The position numbers and the translations under genes are program-made. Of a stretch of 64,000 nucleotides of DNA, positions 53,179-64,000 are shown in pieces. This DNA comes from Anthoceros angustus. Taxonomy: Eukaryota; Streptophyta; Anthocerotopsida; Anthocerotales; Anthocerotaceae. The notes beneath the pieces are model-generated. The model made no database searches. It saw only the letters and a program-made list of their open reading frames with translations, and was not told where the DNA came from. Position 1 is the first letter of the stretch. Each line of letters opens with the position of its first letter. The stretch lies in contig VJWM01000126.1 of assembly GCA_010909165.1 (NCBI GenBank), positions 186,001 to 250,000 of the forward strand, in the 5' to 3' direction.

Positions 53179-53734
53179 AGTAACAAAGGCTTGAGTGCTT
53201 TGCAGAAAGCTCCATGCGAGGCATGTTTAGAAGAGCAGCTTACTAAGAGCATGTTAAGCATGCAGCCCTAGGAAGTGTGGTAGTAAATAATAGCTTAAAG
53301 CTTAAGTAAGTAGTTACTAAGATTGTAGCTAGGGCTTGAGTATAAAGGAGACCTCTCAGGCTAAAGATTCAGTTCAACCTTGAGAGCACTTGCTTGGGTT
53401 GCGCCTTGAGAGCACTTGATGCTTGGGCTATGCCTTGAGAGCACTTGTTGCTTGGGCAGCACGGAAGGGAGTCTTGTGAAGGAGCTTTGTGGAGGAGGTC
53501 AAGTGAAGAGAGCTAAGCTCCTAGCTTAGGCAAAGATGGGGAGTTCTCTCTAGCCCTCCATCTGTATGTTCTTGTTGACTCGTGATCTAAGAATAAAGAA
53601 GCAAGAGTCTTGCGAGTCCTCCTAGAAGAGGAGGCGGGCTACTTGGAGGCCTAGTGCTGTGTCTGGTGTTGATTTATTACCCTAGTTTGCTTCTAACTGC
53701 GTGGTTTTCCCCACCCCGTTGAGAGGGTGTTACT
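53179..53734 (+). repeat. Gypsy element 1, 3' LTR
   Basis: 556 bp, preceded by the polypurine tract GTGGGGAGGA and followed by target duplication TTTTA. Confidence 0.93.
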
Positions 53735-54133
53735 TTTTAGATATAAGTAGATATGATAATAGATAATAGAAGTATAAAATTAGAACTTAAAATTCTAAAC
53801 TAATGATAAAGAAACGTTGAAAGAAGCGTTTGGACCCGATTCGGGACACGGCCGGCAAATGAACGGAACATCTGGTACTCTGGACAAGACAAACCGCTCT
53901 CATGCTGGTACATCAAGCTGCTCAAAGTGAACATCAAGCTGCTCAAAGTGAACACCCTCCTCCAAAAAATGTCCAGAGTAACATGCGGCTTGAACGCACC
54001 CTTGGCTATGGCGGGACACATGCTCATTACCTGAACATCGAGTTGCTGGAGAGCCACCCTCCTGTTGAGATGAACCAACAAGAATACAAAACCCTAGTGA
54101 AAACTCAACATCCTCTTCACTTCGAACCCGATT
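53735..54133. other. Spacer between two gypsy elements
   Basis: Contains a 21-bp tandem duplication (ACATCAAGCTGCTCAAAGTGA) at about 53909-53950. It shares CCCGATTCGGGACA with sequence left of gypsy element 1. No gene recognised. Confidence 0.5.
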
Positions 54134-54413
54134 CTAAGAGTCAGACAACAGGACTTCTGCTTCCTTCTCTTGAGTGTGCCGGCAAGCTTCCATCTCAGCT
54201 ACAATCCCTTGCCGACAAGCTTCCATCTGAGCTACAATTCCTTGAGTGATGTCCGCTTGACGCCTTTGCCTACCTGCTTTGGCTGCCTCTTTTGCAGCCC
54301 TTTCTTGCACCTTTGCTGCCTGCTTCTCCTCATACTTGCGTTCACGGTCCATGCGTTTTTTCTCCAGGTCACTTGCTGCCCTTGCTGCTTTGGCCTTAGC
54401 CTCTGTGGTGACC
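54134..54413 (-). pseudogene. Charged coiled-coil ORF truncated by a gypsy LTR
   Basis: Minus-strand frame encoding alternating Ala/Lys/Glu/Arg heptads (EAKAKAARAASDLEKKRMDR, YEEKQAAKVQERAAKEAAK). It begins exactly at the LTR boundary at 54414, so its N-terminal part was cut off by the insertion or lies beyond the element outside the window. Similar tails occur on Myb/SANT-like proteins, but the family cannot be assigned. Confidence 0.5.
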
Positions 54414-56574
54414 ACATGGGTACTCAGACCCCCTCGGAAAGGAGTGTTTTTTTTTGTTTTGTGTTTAAGTGGGGTGAAGTTGGAGTGAAAGTATGAAGTT
54501 AGGAAATAAAGAAAAGTCTACTAGAGCCTAGTAGGAGGAAGAGAGTCTAGTCCCGATCCCGGACAGTAACCCCTGAGGGTTGGTCAGCCGACCTATTAAC
54601 GCTGCGGCCGCTTGCTATACTGTGGCCTCTGCTATGACCACAACCGACGGAGCCTGTTGCTATGGTAGCAACCAAGTTGGAGTTTCTTTTCGATGACTTC
54701 GAAAATCCAATCGATGGAATCACAAGGAATACCAAACGGGAAGTAACGGGGTCCTATTGGCAATTAAGTCCAAGCATGGAAGAGTATTTGACCAATCCGG
54801 GATCAAGACGCGCCGCCTGCCGAAGAGCGATCTGTGGGTGGAGGCCGGAGTAACGCTTGACGGATGCAAGGCGAGGTGTCGCAATGATCGTGAAGCCGCC
54901 AGCCGCGAACGAGCGCTGGCCAGCAGGAGACCAAACTGGCGGCAGGGATTGAGAGGGGCCGTGGAGGAAGAGAGTCTAGCGCAAACCGGAGGAGGCACTC
55001 AGGCTGTGGCGGCGGGGAATGAAGGTTCTGTGGAGCAACGCCCGGAAGGGGCGTGGGGGCAATGGAGGTGGGGAACATGGCCTGCGCGTCAGAATCGGAT
55101 CCCACCTATGGGCAGGGAGTACGACCCATCCAGGATTCAAGAGCTCACCGAGGAGAAGGCTAGGCGAGCACAAGAGAGGGAAGAGTCCAGCTGAGGAAGT
55201 GGAGATTTTGTGAGAGATTGCCCAACCAGCCAAGAGGAGAGAGCAAGAGGAGAACATGGCCTAGGCGGCCTAGGAGGCCTGTGAGGGATAATAGGGGTAA
55301 GTGGCCTCAAATAGATGAAGGCCCATGTGTTATAGATCGATCTTCCTCATAGTGGATAGAATTAAGAGATAGGCCTCTAGGACCGTAGGCTAAGACCGAT
55401 TGGTATTTTGGCAAGCAGCCAAGCTACTTTTGTGGGCTGATCTTGGGTATAAGAGGCAGCCCTCTTGATGAAATGCAAGCAATGTTGGCCTAAAGTCTGG
55501 TGTTTAATGAGCACGGGGTTTGGGGGTACCTGAAAAGGCCGTGAGTCTAGGCACGCTTCCGCTGTGAGGAGCCGAGAAGACTACCAAGTTGCCGATCCGT
55601 GTGACCGATCCGCAAGAGTGGTGGAAAGCAAGGGAGGGAACTGTGGTCTCCTTGGGGAGTTCCCAAGGATAAGAGGAAGGGGTTGTGAAGCCGGGAGGCT
55701 GTCCATTCCCTTACTCATTCCCTTCAGCTTGTCTAGTACTCACCTTGTGTTTGAGTTTTTCAGGGTGTCGGAGGTCATGTGGGAAAAGGAGACAAGGCGG
55801 GGAGTCTGTGTGGGTGGAAGAGAAGGCTGAAGTGAGACGGAACCTGTGGGTTTGTATGCTTGGAAAATGTGAGCGAAAAGTGAACTGTGAGAGGAGTGGG
55901 AAATGCTGGACATGGAGAGTTGCTGATTGGCTGTGGAGAGAAGTAAGAGGGATTGGAGAAGACTGTAAGTGATGTTTGCTGAGAAAGTGGAGATTGAATG
56001 AGGCCGTGAGGTGTGAGAACAAGGAGCGCGGAAGGGGGTTGCAGAGGAAACTTGGGGAGTATGGAGAGGCAAGAGGTACCTGGGGGGAGCCTGGGAGGAC
56101 TGGAGGAAGCTTGGGGAGGAAACAAAGGTTGAGGGAAGAAAGAGATCCGGGGAAGGCACAGAGTAAGGAGGTATGTGATCGAACGATTGGTGGATCCGAC
56201 TTTGTGGAAGGATAAGAGAGGGTGTCCAATCTTACCCACTTGGACCCCAAGTGGGCCCCCACCTTCTATTAATAGCCGCTGAACCCGAGATGGGCCCCCT
56301 GCTAAAATAGAGGGTGGTTGCTAAGATAGCAACTGGTCTGCTGCTAAGGTAGCAATAGGTCGCGTGGCTAAGATAGCTACAGTCCGAGTGTTGTTAGGAT
56401 AGTAGCGGTCTCAGAATCGCTAGATGTTTTGTATGTCCGTGTTTGGTTGGATTGGCTATGTTTTGGTTGTCTTGACACGAAATCACTCCCTTGGGTACGA
56501 ATCTCAAGTCTACAACGATAAAGAGGGTAAATGTGGCCTCTTTGTGACCACTTGGTTTAGAAAATCACTCCACA
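54414..56574 (+). repeat. Gypsy element 2, 5' LTR (about 2.16 kb)
   Basis: Matches 62397-64000 over the available length with numerous small indels. Contains GCTAAGATAGCAA-type tandem units at 56317-56412. Confidence 0.9.
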
Positions 56575-56598
56575 TTTTGGCGCTGCTGTCGGGAGTGT
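56575..56598 (+). promoter_or_regulatory. Gypsy element 2 primer binding site
   Basis: TGGCGCTGCTGTCGGGAG resembles the complement of the tRNA-Asp 3' end used by Tat/Athila elements, with a few mismatches. Confidence 0.7.
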
Positions 56599-56629
56599 CA
56601 TTGTTGTCAAGACCTTAGAGTAGACTAAC

Positions 56630-58800
56630 CTTGTCTAGTAGTGTATTGGGAGTCTTGAGTGATACATGGATGCTACCCATTGAGTCTCGAAAGTTCCGAC
56701 TCCCCGTGAAGAGAAGACTCAAAGAAGAAGACAACGCTGCCGTGGAGCGAGGGCTAAGGGTCGCATCGAGAGCGAGGAGAGCACAAGAAGCAACGACGGA
56801 GGAGCCAAGAAGCAAGCAACAGTCGCTAGGACGAACCATCCTTGTCTTCGACCTCCGTCGAACTTGTGCGGCCTGTGAACTCGGAACTTTTGACAGGCGT
56901 TGCTACAGAGATCCCTTGCTAGACCAACAATCGGGTTGGATAGTGACGATCCATGGCGACTTCCCTTTTGCAATAACTACTGCCCATACCCATCGTATGG
57001 AGAGAGAAGAAGGGTATGAAGATCCGAGAGTTTGTTGAACGCTTTGAGCAACTAACCATTGCAAATCGTGAACTGGGATCTGCAGCATTCACTCTTCTAC
57101 GGAGTTCTTCGGAGGGCCAGCCAAGTGGTACAAGAGGGAGTACCAAGGCATCAAGACCCCAAAGAACCTTCAACGAATCAAGAAAGCCTTTTGTGAGAGG
57201 TTCAGGGAATAGATGTAGAAGGCTACGTGTTGTCAAAGTTGGAGTTTTGAGGAGAAGAAGGAAGGAGACCTTGCAAGCTTATGTTGAGAGGTTTCTTAAC
57301 TTGCGTGATCGTAGTGGTCCTCACTCGATTCTGTGCCATTCGGTTTGCTAAGGGGTTAGATCCCGAGATGGGCCGACATGTGAGGCGCAAGCGGAGAAAG
57401 ACGAGACAAGGCCATCAAGGCGGCACTCAACTACGAAGAATCCAACTCCTTGGACAAGAAGAAGCACAAGAAGGAAAAGAGCAAGAAGAAGAAGTCCAAG
57501 CGAGGGAAGAAGGACAAGGGATCTTCGTGGAGGAGGAAACTTGAGGAGAGTGACTCCTCTCAAGACTCACGGAGGACTCTTCCTGAGGATGGCAAGACGG
57601 AGGAAGAATCCTCAAGACGAGAGACGCAGGAAGAAGAAGAAGGCGTTGTAAGAAGAAACCAGAGGCTCGAGGATCAAGGGAGCTGGCTAGGCTAAACAAG
57701 AGGTCGCTAGTGCTAAGAAGGAAGTGGAACAAGTCAAGAGGAGGCTGAAGTCAAGTAAGAAGGTGCAAGAAGAAATGAAGATGGAGGAAATGATGAGAAG
57801 TTTCACCTCAACGCTGAAGGAGCATGAGAAGAGGAGAGCGCATCCAAAGGCTCGGGCTAACTGCTTTGTTCCACTTGTGGCCAGCCAGCCACACCAAGTC
57901 CAACCGCCATGGCTAAGGTGCACATGCTCGCCACGAGGAGGAGGAAGAGGGCCGGAGGATACCTACCGATCCGTGAGGTTTCCAGGACAACAAGATTCCC
58001 AAGACCGCCCATCCATCGATGCGAAATTCCATGCATTCGAATAACCAAGTGCCTGTGGTTGCTAACCAAGCAACGGTGTGGTTCTACAATCAGAGGCTTT
58101 GGTCATTATGCAATAGCGCTCATCGAACAAGAGCCAATGGTGACTACGAACTACTGCTAAGACCGCAAACAACAGGTCATGTGGCGGAGTGTCACTTGCC
58201 CAAATCAAGGAAGATTCAATTGCTCAACCACCGTGTGGGAGTTCAAGCGACCCTCGAGGGTGCACCATGCACGTGGAGGATGCCCTTATGGTCGCTTTGG
58301 GAGGATGCGGAAGCCATGGTGTTGCGGAGCTAGATGGACCGGGGGGGTGGAGGAGACTACTACGGAGAGGTGCAGCATATGGGCGCACTAGGAGTGAAAA
58401 GCTAGGAGGAAGTCATGAAGAAAGAGACGGAGGTGGAATCAGCCACAAAGTCTGAAGAGAGCACTCCAAGCCTGGAGGGAACGGATCTGGAGGAGACACT
58501 TGAGAAGGAGAACCCCGAGAAGGAAGAATCAAGGAGTGAATCGCCTGGGGACCATGCTGGAGAAGAAGAAGTTCCAGCAAAAGGGAGAGGAAACCCGAGT
58601 TTCCACCGGACGTGCGCCGGGAAGTCATGGAGATGATAGAGGAGGAATTGACCAAGACAACAAACGCCGAGCTCGTGATCCTCGAGACCGCAGAAGTCCT
58701 CCGGTTAGCAACCGCCACAGCAAGCAACCGCCGACGTTGCTAAGGGAGCAACCGCGATCGTTGGGAAGAAGGAGGGACCGATCGAGGACCATTTAACCTG
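56630..58800 (+). pseudogene. Gypsy element 2 gag region
   Basis: Gag-type segment readable across frames: REFVERFEQLTIANRELG, FFGGPAKWYKREYQGI, KNLQRIKKAFCERFRE, ETLQAYVERFLNLRD. A Lys/Glu-rich low-complexity part follows (57430-57800). Then come Cys/His bits at 58060-58220 likely representing a decayed zinc knuckle, and more charged linker. Confidence 0.75.
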
Positions 58801-58969
58801 AAGCCATCATGGATCAATTTGCCATCACGCTTTGGTCAACTATTGAAGGACAACCCCAAGTCTGTGCAACAAGTTCGAGGGCCTTGCAAGAAGCGCAACC
58901 CAAGAGGAAGAGGCGATTGCCCAAGCCAGACCAAGGGTGCCGACCCCTACCAACCTAGTGTCCATGATA

Positions 58970-59060
58970 GACCAAGGGCCGGAGTGCAAGTGGAGATCAC
59001 CATCCGGGTTCCCTTGGATACCGGATCCGGGGTGAACATCATGACGGAAGGGGAATAGCA
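58970..59060 (+). pseudogene. Gypsy element 2 protease motif
   Basis: VEITIRVPLDTGSGVNIM is a retropepsin active-site loop (DTGS); the flanks are degenerate. Confidence 0.8.
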
Positions 59061-60049
59061 GGAAGCTTGGACATTGAGCATACCCAAGGTCCGAGATTAC
59101 CGACATGTCAAAAATGCAGCACTGTGGGAGAATCAAGGAGTAACCACCATCATAGGGACCATTCCTATCTCATGGACTATGTGGTTATCCACAAGGCGTG
59201 TACATCCTATTGGGAAGGACCAGTATGGCTCAAGATGCAAGATGACTTGGGGAGGAAGGAAGTGGCTTTTAAGCCAATGGATTGGGACCCCAAGACGAAG
59301 GAGGGCGAATTTGTTTGAGTTGGAGCAGGATACCACGTGGGGAGACTCCTACAAAGAACGGAAGGATACACATCACCGGAGAAACATCAACGGAGGAAGA
59401 AGGGGGGAACTTTTTTGCACATATCGCATGGTCGAGGAGGAGGAAGAGTATAGGAGGGATATCCCTTACTCCCTCAATTTGGTGGACCGCTTTGGTTCAT
59501 GGAGGACCGCATCAGGAGGAGAGACAGAACCGCTGCTAACGAGGTTATGAAGCATGAGTTGCTAAGGAAGCGATCTCGAAGGAAAGGGAAGCAACGAGGA
59601 CCGAACAGTGAAAGGGTGAGCCGAGATCATTCGATTCACCTCCGAGGACCTATTTAGGGAGTGGGGATGAGGGAAGAGGACCTCGTGAACCGGAGGAAGG
59701 GTTTGGTGAGAGTTCACCGTGGAGCGAGAATGGGTACAAGCGACGAGATTAAGGATGTGGAGGTATTGCCCGAAGGTGGAAGTTTGCACGTTGGACCCTT
59801 GGAAGAAGGAATGAAACAGCCTCCGAGTTCATCGACGTGTTTGCCTTCGAGGTGAGATATGAAGGGATTCCCAAGAAGTGGGGAGCATAGGATCGATTTG
59901 GAGCCGTGAGCGACTCCGAATTCCCAATACAAGCTGAACCCAAAGTACTCAAGGTGAAGGAGCAATTTGAATTGTACTTGAAGGCGACGCCATCTATCCA
60001 ATCGTCAACACGGAGTGGTGGCTCCAATGTGGTTCAAGAAGCACCGGAA

Positions 60050-61010
60050 AGATTCGAGTATGTCAAGACTGGAGGAAGCTCAACAAAGCAACCAAGAAGG
60101 ACCATTTCCCTCTGCCATTCATCGACAACATCCTGGATTTGGTGGTCGGAAGATGTGTACGTTTGACCTGCACTGGGTACAATCACCGCACTTAAGGGAG
60201 AGTGACTGGCCTCTAACAGCCTTCACAACGGATTGGGGGACCTTCGCATACAAGAGGAGTGCGTCGGATTGACGGGCCTGTTCCTTCATGCGAGCATGGT
60301 TGAGATCTTCAAGGAGTATCTCCACAAGTTCATGGAGGTATTCCTAGATGATTTTGTGTGTTTGGGAGTGTGGAGGAGCACCGGATCACTTGCGGCTTGG
60401 CGAGGTGTCGTGAAACTCAACTTTGCCTACATCCCGAGAAATGCTACTTTGGCATGCGGAGGGATTTTGTTGGGGCAAAGACGAGGCATCAAGTTGATCC
60501 GCATAAGGTGAAGATGATTGTTGCCCCGAAGCCTCCAACAACTCTCAAGGAACTCCGGGGTTCCTTGGCATGGTGGGCTACAACGCTTTGTGCCTAACTT
60601 TGCTAGGGCTGCCTTTGACCAGCTTGTTGAGGAAGGACCAAGAGTGGACCGACGAGGAGAGGGAAAGATTTCAAGATTTGAGGACCACGTTGGTACCAAC
60701 CCTCAAGGGACCGGATCGAACAAGAAGTTCCATGTACGTGATGTTTCCGCCGCCATTGGTATGCCTCTTGAGCCGGATGACAAGAAGAGGGACTACCCAA
60801 TCTACTACGCAGGACGGCAACTCACCGATGCGGAGCGCAAGTACACAACAATCGAAAGGGAAGCCCTTGGGATGGTGTATTCAAGAAGAAGTTTCGCCAT
60901 TATCTCCTCTCCTATGAGTTTGTGTTCCATGTTGACCATTTTGCTCTCAAGCATCTTGTCAACAAGGCGGATCTTCGGTCGCATAGCTCGTTGGATCTTC
61001 TGTAAGAGTT
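60050..61010 (+). pseudogene. Gypsy element 2 RT and RNase H
   Basis: RT blocks in several frames: KDHFPLPFIDNILD, MEVFLDDF (catalytic DD), FCVFGSVEEH, LHPEKCYFG, FVGAKTRH, VKMIVAPKPPTTLKELRG. RNase H: DYPIYYAGRQLTDAERKYTT and IEREALGMVY (about 60790-60880). Confidence 0.88.
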
Positions 61011-61399
61011 CACATTCACGGTGGAGACACGTGAGGGGAAGAAGCATGTGAATGCGACTACTTGTCCCGCTTGAAGACGGAGAAGGTGGAGCGTGATCAA
61101 GAAGATCATTTTCCGGATGAAGCTTTGCCGGGAGGAAGAGGAGAGTGCTAGGCCCAATGCCAAGTTGATCGGAAACGGAGGTACAGACCAAATGAGAAGG
61201 GAGGGAGAAGTTCAGCGCCCTATGAGGAGGTCTTTCGCTTTTAGCAACAGTCGATACAGATCTACAACAAAGAATGAGGTTGTTCTATACTTCCGCACTG
61301 CTGTTAAGCGCGAGACAAGCCGCATGTAGGGCCGATGGAGTTGAGAGGTTGTGGGTCAAGGTCAAAAGGTCAAAAGGACCGGGTTCTCGCCCTTGCATG

Positions 61400-61890
61400 A
61401 GGAGGAGGCCGGAGGTCACTACCAACGTGACTGTAAGAAGATCGGAGGCGGTGGTATTGGTGGCCAACCTTGCATAGATGCTAGGGAGTTCATCAAGCTG
61501 CCAGGATGCATGTCAAAGGGTTGAAAGCCAACCAGACCACAAAGGCCATTGGTCCCTATCCTAGCCTTGGCGCCTTTGAGAAGTGGGGATTGACTGGGCC
61601 GATTCACCCAAGACCAAGGGGAAACCAATATATTCTCGTAGCAACGGACCACCGACCCGCATGGTGGAAGCTCAAGCCTTGCCCGTGGACACAGAATGTG
61701 GTGGCTGTGTTCTTGTTTGAGTACATCATTACAAGGTACGTGCTGAATTGGGGCTGTGGGTACCCATTTCATCAACGAGGTGATCTCACACATGGTGAAG
61801 TATTTCAACATCAGCCAGGAAGACCACCCCTACAACCCCAAGGCGAATGGACTCACGGAGAAAGCTAATGGATTGCTTTAGATCCTCAAC
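61400..61890 (+). pseudogene. Gypsy element 2 integrase
   Basis: Zinc-region remnant (HYQRDC-like) near 61415, then core blocks WGLTGPIHPRPRGNQYILVATDH (about 61585-61650), VVAVFLFEYIITRY, and HHGEVFQHQ-like and NGLTEKAN-like segments, broken by frame shifts. After 61890 no domain is clear up to the polypurine tract (62386-62396). Confidence 0.85.
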
Positions 61891-62396
61891 AAGTTGACCT
61901 CACCTACACCTCACGATTGGGGACCGGAAGCTTCACTCCGCCAGGGCGCAGACAGCGGAGAAGGTGACCACGCAATGACCCCTACTACCTCACCTATGGG
62001 CACTCACCACCATGCCCATTGAGTTTGAAGTGCCAAAGAGTCCAAGAGCATAAGAGGATGACGTGGAGGAGAGCCGCTTGGAGAGGCTCATAGGCTTTGT
62101 TCAGACATGGAGGACAGGAACAAGCCTTGGCGCCCCCTGTAACGCCCAAGAGAAGAGGAAGGAATGGCATGACCTAAGTCGCAAAACAAGAGTACGTTGT
62201 TCCGGGACTTTGCTGTGATGACAGTACATGCACTTCGAAGCTGCATCTTAGATGGATGGGTCCCTACAGTGCCGTAAGTGTTCGACAATGGATCCATACA
62301 GCAACTTGATGGATTCTGCTACAACTGTGGTCAATGGTTGGCGTGAAGAAGTATTACCAATAAGTTGGCGGGACGCCAACAAATGAGAAGGGAGTA

Positions 62397-64000
62397 TGTG
62401 GTGACCACATGGGTACGACCCCCGAAAGGAGTGTTTTTTTGTTTTGTGTTTAAGTTGCGAGAATCGTGTGGAGTTGGAATGTGAAGTAGGTTAGGAAATA
62501 AAGAAAAGTCTACTAGAGCCTAGTAGGAGGAAGAGAGTCTAGTCCCGATCCCGATGTAACCTGAGGGTTGGTCGCCGTGTTAACGCGGTTGGGGCCGCTA
62601 CAGGTCTATATGACCACAACCGACGGAGCCTGCTATGGTAGCAACCAAGTTGGAGTTTCTTTTCGATGACTTCGGAAAATCCAATCGATGGAATCACAAG
62701 GAATACCCAAACGGAAGTAACGGGGTCCTATTGGCAATTAAGTCCAGTGGGAAGAGTATTTGCATCGAATCCAGCGGATCGAAGACGGCGCTACCGAATT
62801 CGAGCGAATGGGTGGAGGCCGGAGCGAACGCCGGACGGATGCAAGGCGAGGTGTCGCAGTCGATCGGGAAGCCGCCAGCAACGATCAGAGAGACCAAACC
62901 GGTTTGGCGGGATTGAGAGCCGTGGAGGAAGCGGAGCGCGCAAACCGGAGGCACACCTTCTGGTGAATGAAGGTCTCAGGAGAACTCAGTGCGGCCCAAT
63001 GGGAGGTAAGGTTCAAGAAATGCTCACCGAGTGGGGAGTAATCGTGCAACTCTGAGAAGGCTAGGCGGCAGCAGAAAGAGAGGAGGAGTCCAGCCGAGGA
63101 GGTGGAGATTTTGTGGAGAGATTGCCCAACCAGCCAAGAGGGGAAGCAAGAGGAGAACATGGGCTAAGGGCCTAGGAGGCCTGTGAGGGATAATAGGGTA
63201 AGTGGCTCAATAGATGAAGGCCCATGTGTTATAGACTTATCTTCCTCATAGTGGATAGAATTAAGAGATAGGCCTCTAGGACCGGTAGGCTAAGACCGAT
63301 TGGTATTTTGGCAAGCCAAGCTACTTTTGTGGGCTGATCTTGGGTATAAGAGGCAGCCCTCTTGATGAAATGTAAGCAATGTTGGTTTAAAGTCTCAGTT
63401 TGAGCACGGGGTTTGGGGGTACTGCATCCAAAGGTTGAGTCTAGAATCGCTCACATGTGAGGAGCCGAGAAGACTACTGTTGCCTAGATCTGTGACCGAT
63501 CCGCAAGAGTGGTGGAAAGCAAGGGAGGGAGCCTGAGGTCTCCTTGGAGGAGTTCCCAAGGATAAGAGGAAGGGGCTGTAGCCGGGAGGCTGTCCATTCC
63601 TCATCATCTCTTCAACTAGTCTAGTACTCACCTTGTGTTTGAGTTTTTCAGGTGTCGGAGGTCATGTGGGAAAAGGAGAAGGCGGGAGCCCGTGTGGGTG
63701 GAAGAGAAGTCAAGTGAGACGGAACCGTGGGGTTTGTATGCTTGGAAAATGTGGAGGAAGAACTGTGAGAGGAGTGGGGAATGTCGATGGAGAGTTGCCG
63801 GATTACGTGGGGAGAGAAGTAAGAGGGATTGAGAAGACGGTGATGTTTCGAAAAAGTGAGATTGAATGAGGCCGTGAGGTGTGAGAACAAGGAGAGGAAG
63901 GTGTGAGGAAACTTGGGGAGTATGGAGAGAGAGGCAAGAGGTACCTGTGGAGCCGTGAGAGCCTGACCAGATGAAGCTTGGGAGGAAAGTCAAAGGTTGG
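62397..64000 (+). repeat. Gypsy element 2, 3' LTR (truncated by window end)
   Basis: Begins TGTGGTGACC after the purine-rich GAGAAGGGAGTA. Collinear with 54414 to about 56130, then the window ends. Confidence 0.92.

Larger units (their letters stand above)
46544..53734 (+). mobile_element. Ty3/gypsy LTR retrotransposon with intact ends and internal duplication
   Basis: LTRs 46544-47107 and 53179-53734 begin AGTAACA and end TGTTACT, a perfect terminal inversion. They are flanked by the target duplication TTTTA (46539-46543 and 53735-53739). Internal order is gag, protease, RT, RNase H, integrase and a chromo-like end, diagnostic of gypsy. All coding parts are frame-broken. A block of about 1.76 kb (47322-49080) covering gag, protease and the RT start is repeated head-to-tail at 49081-50841. 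Confidence 0.95.
54414..64000 (+). mobile_element. Long-LTR Ty3/gypsy element (Tat/Athila-like), 3' end beyond window
   Basis: The 5' LTR 54414-56574 starts TGTGGTGACC and ends ACTCCACA. The 3' LTR starts at 62397 and is cut by the window end. The sequence right after the 5' LTR (TTTTGGCGCTGCTGTCGGGA) resembles the tRNA-Asp-type primer site of Tat/Athila elements. Pol order protease - RT - RNase H - integrase confirms gypsy. All coding parts carry frame breaks. The 3' target duplication cannot be checked. Confidence 0.92.

Overview
The window is nuclear DNA of a land plant. The genes are split by short GT-AG introns (about 64-155 bp in the models here), and two large pentatricopeptide-repeat (PPR) genes carry DYW-type RNA-editing domains. 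There are no bacterial-style operons. Three DYW modules carry a Lys-Pro pair before the deaminase core and two end in Gly-Arg-Pro. As I recall the literature, that is the signature of the DYW:KP class linked to U-to-C organelle editing in hornworts, ferns and some lycophytes. DYW:KP together with compact introns makes me favour a hornwort; a fern or non-Selaginella lycophyte remains possible. This is inference, not identification.

Layout. 1-2.6 kb: low-complexity DNA and short tandem or direct repeats. 2.6-5.8 kb: decayed NAT10/Kre33 (RNA cytidine acetyltransferase) pseudogene, + strand. 6.5-10.4 kb: PPR gene 1 (+) with a 312-bp super-repeat array and one in-frame TGA before its DYW:KP domain. 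11.0-11.5 kb: an orphan, broken DYW:KP module. 12.0-14.5 kb: PPR gene 2 (-). 14.9-16.7 kb: EEF2KMT/FAM86-like methyltransferase (+), head-to-head with PPR gene 2. 16.9-18.8 kb: 3beta-HSD-like SDR with C-terminal membrane segment (-), tail-to-tail with EEF2KMT. 19.6-21.7 kb: trypsin-fold protein with a basic Ser/Arg/Pro tail (+). 22.4-23.15 kb: KEG kinase-domain pseudogene (-). 24 kb: 57-bp coding minisatellite. 26-26.9 kb: unknown Cys-cluster/coiled-coil gene (-), whose damaged paralogue lies at 28.8-35.15 kb and is split by a Ty1/copia element. 35.4-37.1 kb: TIC32/retinol-dehydrogenase-like SDR (-). 37.1-44 kb: AT-rich repeats, gene fragments and a pogo/CENP-B-type HTH fragment. 44.4-45.9 kb: zinc-finger/aspartic-protease-like gene (-). 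46.5-53.7 kb: complete-ended Ty3/gypsy element with an internal 1.76-kb tandem duplication. 54.4 kb to the window end: a second, long-LTR gypsy element whose 3' LTR runs off the window.

The left third is gene space and the right half is mostly retrotransposons. The single-copy genes are unrelated housekeeping or enzymatic loci, not a pathway cluster. The one functional theme is organelle RNA editing: two DYW:KP PPR genes plus a third DYW:KP remnant, with duplicated flanks, look like the ruins of a tandem PPR array. Insertion sites of the copia and complete gypsy elements can be reconstructed to the base from 5-bp target-site duplications.

All reading was by eye. Exon boundaries were accepted where the reading phase closes and conserved protein motifs become continuous; no alignment or database search was run.
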